From positions 4,340,001 to 4,404,000 of the forward strand of contig NZ_JACHJR010000001.1 of NCBI RefSeq assembly GCF_014203705.1: a stretch of 64,000 bases of DNA, in the 5' to 3' direction. The translations under genes and the position numbers were made by a program. The DNA comes from Kitasatospora gansuensis (GTDB lineage: Bacteria; Actinomycetota; Actinomycetes; Streptomycetales; Streptomycetaceae). The notes under the pieces are model-generated. The model saw only the letters and a program-made list of their open reading frames with translations, was not told the DNA's origin and searched no databases. Below are positions 1 through 9,108 of this stretch, piece by piece (positions within the stretch are counted from its first letter, which is position 1; each line of letters begins with the position of its first letter).

Positions 1-351
1 TGGCGGGCTAGGGCAGGGCATTCGGATCCCGCCGGCCCCGATTCGGCCGACCGGCCCAGGACGACCGGAATCCGACCCCGGGACACCCCGGAACCCCCTC
101 CGCGCGGCGAGAACACGCATCATCGGGTTACCGTTCGAGTGGCGTCGGTCGGCCTTGCCGGTGAAAAAGTGCGATCCGTTCGTTTGACAAGGGTGGCCAG
201 GGTACGGTCACACTCCGCTGGTGGGGCCGTCGCACAGTGGCAGCCTCGGACGAGGACCACGAGCAGTAGACGAGGGTCGGGGGCGGGTCGAACGCCGCCG
301 GTCCCAGGCCGCGCCGCCAGCAGATATAACGACCGGGAGAGAAGAGCGAAG
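1..351. other. Gene-free leader upstream of topA
   Basis: No credible gene lies here. The topA frame stays open back to position 139, but that part has no family resemblance. TTGACA at 184-189 could be a -35 box, but no good -10 lies 17-18 bases below it. TATAAC at 325-330 resembles a -10 but lies only 22 bases before the topA start and has no matching -35. The promoter is therefore not settled. Confidence 0.4.
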
Positions 352-3195
352 GTGTCCCCGAGCAGCGAGACCGCGCACGGCAAGCGACTCGTCATTGTCG
401 AGTCGCCGGCCAAGGCGAAGACGATCAAGGGCTACCTGGGCCCCGGCTACATCGTCGAGGCCAGCGTCGGGCACATCCGCGACCTGCCCGGCACGGCCGC
501 CGAGGTCCCCGACCAGTACACCGGCGAGGTGCGCCGCCTCGGCGTCGACGTCGACCACGACTTCGCCCCGATCTACGTGGTGAACGCGGACAAGAAGTCC
601 CAGGTCTCCAAGCTCAAGGCCCTCCTCAAGGAGTCCGACGAGCTCTTCCTCGCCACCGATGAGGACCGCGAGGGCGAGGCCATCGCGTGGCACCTGCAGG
701 AAGTGCTCAAGCCCAAGGTGCCGGTCAAGCGGATGGTCTTCCACGAGATCACCAAGGCCGCCATCCAGGAGGCCGTGGCCAACCCGCGCGAGCTGAACCA
801 GCGCCTGGTCGACGCCCAGGAGACCCGCCGCATCCTCGACCGCCTGTACGGCTACGAGGTCTCGCCGGTGCTGTGGAAGAAGGTCATGCCGAAGCTCTCG
901 GCGGGCCGGGTGCAGTCCGTCGCGACCCGCCTGGTGGTCGAGCGGGAGCGCGAGCGGATCGCCTTCCGCACCGCCTCGTACTGGGACCTGACCGGCACCT
1001 TCGGCACCGGCCGGACGGCCGCCGACGCCGCCAACCCGGAGAGCTTCGGTGCCCGGCTGTCCACCGTGGACGGCAAGCGGATCGCCACCGGCCGGGACTT
1101 CGGCTCGGACGGGCAGATCAAGGGCGCCAACACCCTGCACCTGGACGAGACGGCCGCCCGCGCGCTGGCCGCCGCCCTGGAGCAGACCGCGTTCACGGTC
1201 CGCAGCGTCGAGTCCAAGCCGTACCGCCGCTCGCCGTACGCGCCGTTCCGCACCACCACGCTCCAGCAGGAGGCCAGCCGCAAGCTGGGCTTCGGTGCCA
1301 AGCGGACCATGCAGGTGGCCCAGAAGCTGTACGAGAACGGCTTCATCACCTATATGCGTACCGACTCCACCACGCTGTCGGAGACCGCGATCACCGCCGC
1401 CCGGGTCCAGGTCACCCAGCTCTACGGGGCCGACTACCTGCCGGACGCGCCGCGCACCTACGCCAGCAAGGTCAAGAACGCCCAGGAGGCGCACGAGGCG
1501 ATCCGCCCCTCCGGCGACCGCTTCCGCACCCCGGCCGAGACCGGGCTGAGCAGTGACGAGTTCCGGCTCTACGAGCTGATCTGGATGCGCACCGTCGCCT
1601 CCCAGATGAAGGACGCGGTCGGCCAGTCGGTGACGGTCAAGGTCGGCGGCCGGGCCGCCACCGGGCAGGATGTGGAGTTCTCCGCCTCCGGCAAGATCAT
1701 CACCTTCCACGGCTTCCTGAAGGCCTACGTCGAGGGCGCCGACGACCCGAACGCCGAGCTGGACGACCGCGAGCGCCGGCTGCCCCAGGTCACCGAGGGC
1801 GACCCGCTGGCCGCCGAGCAGCTCAACCCCGAGGGCCACTCCACCAAGCCGCCGGCCCGCTACACCGAGGCCTCGCTGGTCAAGGAGCTGGAGGACCGGG
1901 AGATCGGCCGGCCGTCGACGTACGCGTCGATCATCGACACGATCATCAACCGGAAGTACGTCTTCAAGAAGGGCACGGCGCTCGTCCCGTCCTTCCTGTC
2001 CTTCGCCGTGGTGAACCTGCTGGAGAAGCACTTCGGTCGACTTGTCGACTACGACTTCACCGCCCGGATGGAGGACGACCTCGACCGGATCGCCGCCGGT
2101 GAGGCGCAGTCCGTGCCGTGGCTCAAGCGGTTCTACTTCGGCGGCGTCGAGGGCGCGGCCGAGGGCGGCGCGGCCGAGGCCGGGAACGGCGACGGCGACC
2201 ACCTCGGTGGCCTGAAGGAACTGGTCACCGACCTCGGCGCGATCGACGCCCGGGAGATCAGCTCGTTCCCGCTGAACGACGAGATCACCCTGCGGGTCGG
2301 CCGGTACGGCCCGTACGTCGAGCGGGCCTCCCAGGTCGAGGGCGAGCCCGGCCAGCGCGCCGACGTGCCGGACGAGATGCCGCCGGACGAGCTGACCGTC
2401 GAGCTGGCCGAGGAACTGCTGGCCAAGCCCAGCGGCGACTTCGAGCTGGGCCAGGACCCGGAGTCCGGCAACCAGCTGGTGGCCAAGGACGGCCGGTACG
2501 GCCCGTACGTCACCGAGATCCTGCCCGAGGGCACCCCGAAGACCGGCAAGAACGCGGTCAAGCCGCGTACTGCCTCGCTGCTCAAGACGATGTCGCTGGA
2601 CACCGTCACGCTGGCGGACGCGCTGCGGCTGCTCTCGCTGCCCCGGGTGGTCGGCACCGACGCCGAGGGCGTGGAGATCACCGCGCAGAACGGCCGGTAC
2701 GGCCCGTACCTCAAGAAGGGCACCGACTCGCGGTCGCTGACCGACGAGGAGCAGATGTTCACGGTCACCCTCGAGGAGGCCCTGGCCATCTACGCCCAGC
2801 CCAAGCAGCGCGGCCGGGCCGCGGCCGCGCCGCCGCTCAAGGAGCTCGGCAACGACCCGGTCAGCGAGCGTCCGGTCGTGGTCAAGGACGGCCGGTTCGG
2901 ACCGTACGTGACCGATGGCGAGACCAATGCGACGCTCCGCAAGGACGACGACGTCGACACCATCACGCCCGAGCGCGGCTACGAGCTGCTCGCCGAGAAG
3001 CGGGCCCGCGGACCGGTGAAGAAGAAGGCCGTGGCGAAGAAGGCCCCGGCCAAGAAGGCCGCACCCGCCAAGACGGCGGCGGCCAAGAAGACCGCCGCCA
3101 AGAAGACCACCACGGCGAAGAAGGCGACCACGGTCAAGAAGACCACCGCCAAGAAGGTCGCGACCAAGAAGACGGCGGCTCCGGACGAGAGCTGA
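352..3195 (+). CDS. topA: DNA topoisomerase I (type IA)
   Basis: Relaxes negatively supercoiled DNA by single-strand cleavage through a 5'-phosphotyrosine. The Toprim domain opens with RLVIVESPAKAKTIKGYLG near residue 12 and carries the acidic ATDEDREGEAIAWHL motif. The active-site tyrosine lies in FITYMRTDST. The distal part has repeated GRYGPYV/GRFGPYV modules, and the last 60 or so residues are Lys/Ala-rich (KKAPAKKAA style), typical of actinobacterial TopA, where the tail aids DNA binding and processivity. The GTG at 352 is chosen because family homology starts there and GGGAGAG lies just upstream; an in-frame GTG at 139 would add 71 residues with no family resemblance. Product 947 aa, a normal size. 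A strong terminator follows. Confidence 0.97.
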   Translation: MSPSSETAHGKRLVIVESPAKAKTIKGYLGPGYIVEASVGHIRDLPGTAAEVPDQYTGEVRRLGVDVDHDFAPIYVVNADKKSQVSKLKALLKESDELFLATDEDREGEAIAWHLQEVLKPKVPVKRMVFHEITKAAIQEAVANPRELNQRLVDAQETRRILDRLYGYEVSPVLWKKVMPKLSAGRVQSVATRLVVERERERIAFRTASYWDLTGTFGTGRTAADAANPESFGARLSTVDGKRIATGRDFGSDGQIKGANTLHLDETAARALAAALEQTAFTVRSVESKPYRRSPYAPFRTTTLQQEASRKLGFGAKRTMQVAQKLYENGFITYMRTDSTTLSETAITAARVQVTQLYGADYLPDAPRTYASKVKNAQEAHEAIRPSGDRFRTPAETGLSSDEFRLYELIWMRTVASQMKDAVGQSVTVKVGGRAATGQDVEFSASGKIITFHGFLKAYVEGADDPNAELDDRERRLPQVTEGDPLAAEQLNPEGHSTKPPARYTEASLVKELEDREIGRPSTYASIIDTIINRKYVFKKGTALVPSFLSFAVVNLLEKHFGRLVDYDFTARMEDDLDRIAAGEAQSVPWLKRFYFGGVEGAAEGGAAEAGNGDGDHLGGLKELVTDLGAIDAREISSFPLNDEITLRVGRYGPYVERASQVEGEPGQRADVPDEMPPDELTVELAEELLAKPSGDFELGQDPESGNQLVAKDGRYGPYVTEILPEGTPKTGKNAVKPRTASLLKTMSLDTVTLADALRLLSLPRVVGTDAEGVEITAQNGRYGPYLKKGTDSRSLTDEEQMFTVTLEEALAIYAQPKQRGRAAAAPPLKELGNDPVSERPVVVKDGRFGPYVTDGETNATLRKDDDVDTITPERGYELLAEKRARGPVKKKAVAKKAPAKKAAPAKTAAAKKTAAKKTTTAKKATTVKKTTAKKVATKKTAAPDES

Positions 3196-3206
3196 CCCCG
3201 GTCGGA

Positions 3207-3240
3207 ACCGAGGGCCCGCGCCACGGCGCGGGCCCTCGGT
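3207..3240 (+). terminator. topA terminator hairpin
   Basis: Perfect 16-bp inverted repeat (3207-3222 with 3225-3240) starting 11 bases after the topA stop. It is almost purely GC and has no U tract, the usual actinobacterial form. Confidence 0.8.
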
Positions 3241-3319
3241 GTGTCACAACCCAGTCATGACCGGCATCCGGAGGGCCTTCCCTCCTTTGGCCACAGGCGC
3301 CGACCGCTACGCTGACGGT

Positions 3320-6300
3320 ATGACGAGCGAGGAGCAGCCCACCCAGTCGAGCGCCCCCGACCTGCCCGAGGTGCGCCCCGCCGGGACACCCGGCGAGCGG
3401 GCCAGGGCACTGCTGCGGCTGCGCCCGTACCGGCGGCTCTGGGTCACCCAGCTCGTCGGCGGGGCCGGCGACCGGCTCGGTCTGCTGGTGCTGATCGGCC
3501 TGACCTGGGTCGCGGCGCTGGTCGGCGGCCAGCTCGGGCACGGCTACCGGGGCCAGGCGCTGGCGGTCGCCGCCGTGCTGGCGGCCCGGCTGCTGGCCAC
3601 CCTGATCTTCGGCGCGGCGCTGCTCGGTCCGGTGCACAGTCTGTTCGGCGGGCGACTGGGCCGGCGCTGGACGATGCTCGGCGCTGACGTCTTCCGCGCG
3701 GTTCTGATCGGTCTGGCGCCCTGGTGGCTCAGCTGGTCCACCGGTTCGGCGACCTGGCTGCTGCTCGGCACCGCCTTCCTGACCGGCGCGGCCGAGCGGA
3801 TCTGGTCGGTGGCCAAGGACGCCGCCGTCCCCGGCCTGCTGCCCGCCGCCGATCCGTACGCCCCGCAGGGCGAGCAGCGGCCGTCCGCCGCCAACCTGGA
3901 GACCGTCCGGGTGATCGACCAGCGCACCGGCTGGGCCACCGTGCCGCTGGCCGGGGCGCTGCTGGTCGGGCTGACCCTGCTCAACAACGTCTTCGCGGCG
4001 CTCGGCTCGGACTGGCTGAGGGCGCATCAGTTCACCACCGCCGGTGTCGGCGCGGCGCTGCTGCTCACCGCCTCGGCGGTGCTGACCTACCTTCAGGAGC
4101 TGCCGACCGGCGCCTTCACCGCGCCGCGCTCCCCGCTGCAGGGCCTGCGGGCCCCGACCGACGCGACCCCCGGCCCGGCGCTGAGCAAGGGCCGCACCGG
4201 CTCGGCCCCGTTCTTCACCTTCTCGGTCGCCGCCGCCTACGCGGCGATGGCGGGCGTCGCCGTGCTCGGCCTGCTGACCGCGGTCGACCACCGGGCCGGG
4301 CCGATCGGCTTCGGCCTGGTGGTGCTCGCCGCCACCGGTGCCCCCGCGATCGGGATCCGGATCACCCGGCCGCTGCTGCCCTCGCTGTCCCGCCGCCGGC
4401 TGCTGGCGCTCGCCCTGATCACCGAGGGCGTGGCGCTGATCCTGGCCGGGCTGGTGCTGGACTTCGTCCTGGTGCTGCTGCTCGTCGCGCTGGCCGGGCT
4501 GGCCGCCGGCGTGGTGATCGGCACCGGCCGGACGCTGCTCGCCCAGGAGGTCGAGGAGCTCCGGCTGCCCAGGGTCACCGAGCACCTGTACGCGGTGCTG
4601 CGGGTGGTGGTTGGCGCCTCGCTGGTGCTGATGCCGCTGCTCGCCGCCGGGTACGGCGAGATCGCCTTCGGCGAGGTCACCACCGGCAGCTTCACCTTCA
4701 TCCACGACGGTGCCGCGCTGGCGATGGGTACGGCCGGGCTGCTCACCCTGGCGCTGGCCGCCGTGGTGCTGCTGAAGACCGACGACCAGCGGGGCGACGT
4801 CCCGTTCGGCCGGGAGCTGATCCGTTCGATCCGGGGCACCGCCGCCGTGGCGCCGCACCGGGTCAGCGGCACCGGCTTCTTCATCGCCCTGGAGGGCGGC
4901 GACGGCGCGGGCAAGTCCACCCAGGCGAACGCGCTGGCCGAGTGGATCCGCAGCAAGGGCCACGAGGTCGTGGTCACCCGCGAGCCCGGCGGCAGCCCGA
5001 TCGGGCAGCGGCTGCGCGCGCTGGTGCTGGACGTCGGCAACACCGGGCTCTCGCACCGGGCCGAGGCCCTGATCTACGCGGCCGACCGGGCCGAGCACGT
5101 CGAGAACGTGATCCGCCCCGCGCTGGAGCGCGGCGCGGTGGTGATCACCGACCGGTACATGGACTCCTCGATCGCCTACCAGGGCGCGGGCCGCGACCTG
5201 GCCGCCACCGAGGTCGCCCGGATCTCGCGCTGGGCCACCGGCGGCCTGGTGCCCGACCTGACCGTGGTGCTGGACGTCGCGCCGGAGGCGGCGCGCGAGC
5301 GCTTCACCGAGGCGCTCGACCGGCTGGAGTCCGAGCCGACCGAGTTCCACGCCCGGGTGCGCGCCGGGTTCCTCGCGCTGGCCGCGGCCGACCCCGCGCG
5401 CTACCTGGTGGTGGACGGCAGCCAGACCGCCGCCGCCGTGACCACCGCCGTCCGGCACCGGCTCGACCGTGAGCTGCCGCTCTCCTCGCAGGAGAAGGCG
5501 GCACAGGTCGAGCAGGACCGGCTGGCCCGCGAGGAGGCTGCTCGACGGGCTGCCGAGGCGGCCCGGCTGAAGGCCGAGGCCGAGGAGGCCGAGCGCAAGC
5601 GGCTCGAGCTGCTGGAGGAGCTCCGCGCCGAGCAGGCCGAGAAGGACCGGCTGGCCCGCGAGGAGGCCGAGCGCCTCGCCGCCGAGGCCGCGGCCAAGGC
5701 GGCCGAGGAGGCCCGGGTGCTGGCCGAGGCCGAAGCGGCCCGTCGCGCCGAGGAGGAGGCCGTCCGGGCCGCCGCGGAGGCGGAGCGACTGGCCGCCGAG
5801 CTGGCCGAACGGGAGCGGCTGGCCGCCGAGACGGCGGCGCAGGAGGAGCTCCAGCGGCAGCGCGAGCTGCAGCGGGCCGAGCAGCGGCGCCGGGCGGAGG
5901 AGGCGTTGCAGCGGGCGGAGGCGGCGCGGGTCGCGGCTGCGGCCGCGGCGGCTGCCGCGGTCGGGGAGAGCACGATGACGGTGGAGCTGCCGCAGGTTGC
6001 CGCCGACGACAGCACCCGGGAGATCCGGAAGCCGGTGGACGAGACGGCGGTCATGCCGAAGGTGCCGGCGGCGGACGAGACGGCGGTGCTGCCCAAGGTC
6101 GAGCCGAAGGCTGTTCCGGTGGAGGACCGGGTGCCGCCGGGGCTGTTCCGGGACGAGACGCCGGCCTCGCCGGTCTCGCCCGCTGAGACCACCCGGGAGC
6201 TGCCGGTGGCCGAGCCGCGGCCGCGGCCGTCCTGGGCGGAGGAGACTCCGATGGACGACCTGCCGAGCCTGACGGACACGCTGCTGGGCTCCCGCGAGGA

Positions 6301-6364
6301 GTGGGCTCAGTGGCAGACCGAGGAGCCGAACCCGGACGAGAATCCGCGCAAGCGCCGCAGCTAG
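3320..6364 (+). CDS. tmk: MFS-like membrane domain fused to dTMP kinase
   Basis: Three parts are visible in 1014 aa. Residues about 30-490 are a hydrophobic MFS-like region with roughly a dozen helices. Residues about 515-720 are a complete thymidylate kinase, with P-loop EGGDGAGKST, the following TREPGGSPIG, and the DRY motif in TDRYMDSSIAYQG; it converts dTMP to dTDP. The rest is a highly charged Ala/Glu/Arg coiled coil (about 730-875) and a disordered acidic tail with two DETAVxPKV repeats. The stand-alone enzyme is only about 200-215 aa, so most of the protein is extra; this fusion is usual in streptomycetes. ATG 3320 is preferred because homologues start similarly. It lies between topA and holB, a replication-linked block. 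A palindromic repeat begins 12 bases after the stop. Confidence 0.93.
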   Translation: MTSEEQPTQSSAPDLPEVRPAGTPGERARALLRLRPYRRLWVTQLVGGAGDRLGLLVLIGLTWVAALVGGQLGHGYRGQALAVAAVLAARLLATLIFGAALLGPVHSLFGGRLGRRWTMLGADVFRAVLIGLAPWWLSWSTGSATWLLLGTAFLTGAAERIWSVAKDAAVPGLLPAADPYAPQGEQRPSAANLETVRVIDQRTGWATVPLAGALLVGLTLLNNVFAALGSDWLRAHQFTTAGVGAALLLTASAVLTYLQELPTGAFTAPRSPLQGLRAPTDATPGPALSKGRTGSAPFFTFSVAAAYAAMAGVAVLGLLTAVDHRAGPIGFGLVVLAATGAPAIGIRITRPLLPSLSRRRLLALALITEGVALILAGLVLDFVLVLLLVALAGLAAGVVIGTGRTLLAQEVEELRLPRVTEHLYAVLRVVVGASLVLMPLLAAGYGEIAFGEVTTGSFTFIHDGAALAMGTAGLLTLALAAVVLLKTDDQRGDVPFGRELIRSIRGTAAVAPHRVSGTGFFIALEGGDGAGKSTQANALAEWIRSKGHEVVVTREPGGSPIGQRLRALVLDVGNTGLSHRAEALIYAADRAEHVENVIRPALERGAVVITDRYMDSSIAYQGAGRDLAATEVARISRWATGGLVPDLTVVLDVAPEAARERFTEALDRLESEPTEFHARVRAGFLALAAADPARYLVVDGSQTAAAVTTAVRHRLDRELPLSSQEKAAQVEQDRLAREEAARRAAEAARLKAEAEEAERKRLELLEELRAEQAEKDRLAREEAERLAAEAAAKAAEEARVLAEAEAARRAEEEAVRAAAEAERLAAELAERERLAAETAAQEELQRQRELQRAEQRRRAEEALQRAEAARVAAAAAAAAAVGESTMTVELPQVAADDSTREIRKPVDETAVMPKVPAADETAVLPKVEPKAVPVEDRVPPGLFRDETPASPVSPAETTRELPVAEPRPRPSWAEETPMDDLPSLTDTLLGSREEWAQWQTEEPNPDENPRKRRS

Positions 6365-6375
6365 GCACACGGGCT

Positions 6376-6516
6376 GGTGGCACATGCCAGGGGCTCGGGG
6401 AACGGCGACGGTTCGTGGCTGGCGGGTATCACTGCGAAAGTGCCTGACCACGCACGGACGGATCACCTCTTTTGAGGTCGGCGTCGCAGTTCCCCGAGCC
6501 CCTGGCATGTGCCACC
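6376..6516. repeat. Palindromic interspersed repeat, copy 1
   Basis: 141-bp element with perfect 28-bp terminal inverted repeats (6376-6403 and 6489-6516), the core being CAGGGGCTCGGGGAAC. Its interior (CACTGCGAAAGTGCCTGA and GGATCACCTC) is shared with the copies at 27.7, 45.8 and 59.5 kb. It lies between the tmk stop and the holB start and holds no gene. Confidence 0.9.
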
Positions 6517-6584
6517 TTGCGTCCTGCAAAGGGTGTCCGCCCGCAGGGTTAGGCTCGGGGCGGGACGAGCGGTAGGAGTGCGGC

Positions 6585-7793
6585 GTGAGTGTGTGGGACG
6601 ACCTGGTCGGCCAGGATCGGGTGGTCGAGCAGCTGACGGCCGCCGCCGGGGCGGCCCGCGCGACGGTGCTGGCGGGCCGGACGGCCGCCGCCCCGGCGGG
6701 GAACGCTTCGCTGATGACGCACGCCTGGCTGTTCACCGGCCCCCCGGGGGCAGGGCAGATCACCGCCGCGCGGGCGTTCGCCGCCGCGCTCCAGTGCACC
6801 AGCCCGGACCTGGAGCTGGGTGGTGTGCTGGGCTGCGGGTTCTGCGACGGCTGCCACACGGTGCTCGCGGGCAGCCACGCCGACGTGAAGTACGTCCGGA
6901 CCGACGGGCTCTCGATCGCGGTCGCCGACATGCGTGAGCTGGTGATGCGCGCTGCGAGCTACCCGACCGGCGGCCGCTGGTCGGTGATCCTGGTGGACGC
7001 CGCGCACCGGCTGACCGAGGCGGCGGCGAACGCGCTGCTCAAGGGTGTGGAGGAGCCGTCCCCGCGGACGGTCTGGCTGCTCTGCGCCCCTTCGGTGCAG
7101 GACGTGCTGCCCACCATCCGCTCGCGCTGCCGGCTGCTGGTGCTCCGGACGCCCGCCGCCGAGGCGGTGGCGGACATGCTGGTCCGCCGGGACGGCGTGG
7201 AGCCGGAGACCGCCCGGCTGGCCGCGCTGGCCGGGCAGGGCGACGTCGACCGGTCCCGGCGGCTCGCGGTGGACGACCAGGCCAGGGCCCGGCGGCTGGA
7301 CGTGCTGCGGATCCCGCTGGAGGTGGCCGACATCGGGGGCTGCCTGGCCGCCGCCCAGCGGCTGGTGGACACCGCGAAGGCCGATGCCGAGGCGCTCGCC
7401 GACACCCAGGACGCCAAGGAGACCGGCGATCTGCGGGCCGCGTACGGCGCCACCGAGGGAAGCCGGGCCCCGCGCGGGATGGCCGGTGCGGTCAAGGACC
7501 TGGAGAAGCGACAGAAGAGCCGGGCCACCCGGACCCGGCGGGAGACGCTCGGCGTCGCGCTGCTCGATCTGCTGGGCTTCTACCGGGACGTGCTGGCGCT
7601 CCAGTTCGGCGCGGGCGGCTCGCTGTCCAACGAGGACCAGCGGCAGGCGCTCGGCCGGGTCGCGGAGCAGAGCACGGCGGAGAACACACTGCGCCGGATC
7701 GAGGCCGTGCTGGCCTGCCGCCGCGCGCTGGACCGGAACGTCGACCCGCTGCTGGCGGTCGAGGCGATGACGGTGGCGCTCCGCGCGGGCTGA
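6585..7793 (+). CDS. holB: DNA polymerase III delta' subunit
   Basis: Clamp-loader subunit that helps place the sliding clamp on primed DNA. The GTG start follows GTAGGAG, and the N-terminus (SVWDDLVGQDRVVEQL) is typical. The AAA+ fold is seen in the GPPGAGQITAARAFAAALQC region, where the usual P-loop Lys is absent, as is normal for the non-hydrolysing delta' subunit. The zinc-binding stretch CGFCDGCHTV follows. Later come LVDAAHRLTEAAANALLKGVEEPSP and the sensor-like PTIRSRCRLL. 402 aa, normal for actinobacteria. Probably cotranscribed with the upstream tmk gene, though the repeat element lies between them. Confidence 0.93.
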   Translation: MSVWDDLVGQDRVVEQLTAAAGAARATVLAGRTAAAPAGNASLMTHAWLFTGPPGAGQITAARAFAAALQCTSPDLELGGVLGCGFCDGCHTVLAGSHADVKYVRTDGLSIAVADMRELVMRAASYPTGGRWSVILVDAAHRLTEAAANALLKGVEEPSPRTVWLLCAPSVQDVLPTIRSRCRLLVLRTPAAEAVADMLVRRDGVEPETARLAALAGQGDVDRSRRLAVDDQARARRLDVLRIPLEVADIGGCLAAAQRLVDTAKADAEALADTQDAKETGDLRAAYGATEGSRAPRGMAGAVKDLEKRQKSRATRTRRETLGVALLDLLGFYRDVLALQFGAGGSLSNEDQRQALGRVAEQSTAENTLRRIEAVLACRRALDRNVDPLLAVEAMTVALRAG

Positions 7794-7971
7794 GCCGCGC
7801 AGTGGCGGTTGACGCTGCGTCACCTCCTCCCTTCGAGTGAATCCCGCACCCCCTCCGGGAGCCGCGCGGCCGTCCGCCGTTCCGTCTTGCACGCTGTGGA
7901 CCGAGTACGCCGTGGTCTGCGGCCCCGAAGGCCGGGCCGTTCGTGTTCGGTTCCCCGAGGTGGTGCGCCCC

Positions 7972-9039
7972 ATGCCCCGTCCGCTCCTCGTCGTCCCGCT
8001 GGTGCTGGCTCTGGTCGGCGGATTCTGGCTGACCCGGGCCGCGCTGGTCCGCTGGCGCGACCTGAAGTCCGCGCAGACGTACGAACTGGTCGCCGAGCAG
8101 CGCCCGTTGCTGCTCCGCGCGGGTGGCGCGGTACTGTGCGGCATGTGTGTGACCGCGCTCACCGTGGCGGTCGCGCTGGACGGCCGCGGCGTCCGCCCGG
8201 CCCGGGCCGCCGCTGTGGCGGCGGAGCGTCCGGCGGCCCCGCCGATGGCCTCGCCGTCGGCCGAACTCCCGCCGGTGGTCACCCAGTTCGACGTGATCGG
8301 CCGGCCCGCCGGCGGTGAGCTGCTGGAGGGCGCGGTGGCCGGTCCGGACGGTCGGCCGCGCACCGTACGGGTCTGGCTGCCGGAGCGGTACCAGGCCGAC
8401 CGGCAGGCCAGGTTCCCGGTGGTGGTGCTGCACGCGGGCACCGCCCGGCGGACCGCCGACGCCGAGGTGCCGGACGTCTTCGAGGGCATCGCGTCCGCCG
8501 TGAAGCTGGGCCGGGCCCGGCCGTTCGTGGTGGTCGCCCCCGAGGCGCCGACCGGCACCGAGCATCCGTGCGAGCTGGTCGCCGCCGCCCCGCAGGCGAT
8601 CGCCGACGACCAGGCGCTGCGGACGGCGGTGGCCGCCGCGTTCCGTACCCTCCCGGCGGGTCCCGGCAGTTGGGGCGTGCTGGGGATCGAGGGCGGCGCG
8701 GCCTGCGCGGCCGCCGCCGGGCTGGCCAGGCCCGACCTGTACGGGGCGGCCGCCGCCGTCTCCGGCCGGTACGACGCCACCGCGCTGGCGGGCACCGGCG
8801 CCGAGGCCCCGGAGGGGACCGCCGCCAAGCTGCTGCTGGCGGCCGCGAAGAACGACGCGGACGGGCTGGACGCGGCCCGCAAGCTGCAGACCGCCCTGCA
8901 CGACGGCCGGGGCCGGGCCGCCAAGGCGAACGTCCGGATCTCCGACGTGGTGCAGGACTTCGCGCCCGACCGGGAGCGGCTGCGGCTGGTCCGGGTGGCG
9001 GCGCAGTACCTGGCGGAGAGCCTGACCCGCACGGGCTGA
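7972..9039 (+). CDS. Membrane-anchored esterase-fold protein lacking the nucleophile serine
   Basis: 355 aa with two hydrophobic segments near the N-terminus (MPRPLLVVPLVLALVGG and the LLLRAGGAVLCGMCVTALTVAV region), then an extracellular alpha/beta-hydrolase-like domain of the antigen 85 / esterase D kind (TVRVWLPERY, FPVVVLHAGT, FVVVAPEAP). The nucleophile elbow, normally GxSxGG, reads GIEGGAACAAAAG, so Glu replaces the catalytic Ser. Hydrolysis by the usual triad is therefore unlikely, and a binding or scaffolding role is an inference. ATG 7972 is chosen for its position before the first membrane helix and a GAGG about 12 bases upstream; GTG 7837 is an alternative. It sits between holB and a secreted peptidase. 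Confidence 0.7.
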   Translation: MPRPLLVVPLVLALVGGFWLTRAALVRWRDLKSAQTYELVAEQRPLLLRAGGAVLCGMCVTALTVAVALDGRGVRPARAAAVAAERPAAPPMASPSAELPPVVTQFDVIGRPAGGELLEGAVAGPDGRPRTVRVWLPERYQADRQARFPVVVLHAGTARRTADAEVPDVFEGIASAVKLGRARPFVVVAPEAPTGTEHPCELVAAAPQAIADDQALRTAVAAAFRTLPAGPGSWGVLGIEGGAACAAAAGLARPDLYGAAAAVSGRYDATALAGTGAEAPEGTAAKLLLAAAKNDADGLDAARKLQTALHDGRGRAAKANVRISDVVQDFAPDRERLRLVRVAAQYLAESLTRTG

Positions 9040-9108
9040 GAGCCGGACTGGCACCGGCCGGGCCGCTACGCTCGATGCACCCTGTACCGAGCGCAGAGAG
9101 AAGCACCC

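Noticed and set aside
184..330. Defined topA promoter
   Set aside because: TTGACA at 184-189 lacks a -10 at the right spacing, and TATAAC at 325-330 lacks a -35 and is very near the start.
208..2202. 664-residue open frame opposite topA, and similar long antisense frames (3134-6931, 23718-27674)
   Set aside because: They mirror well-supported genes, are rich in Gly/Arg/Pro/Gln without domains, and arise from GC-rich third codon positions.
7837..7971. Longer N-terminus for the esterase-like gene
   Set aside because: The extra 45 residues have no family character, and the ATG at 7972 sits directly before a membrane helix with a GAGG upstream.
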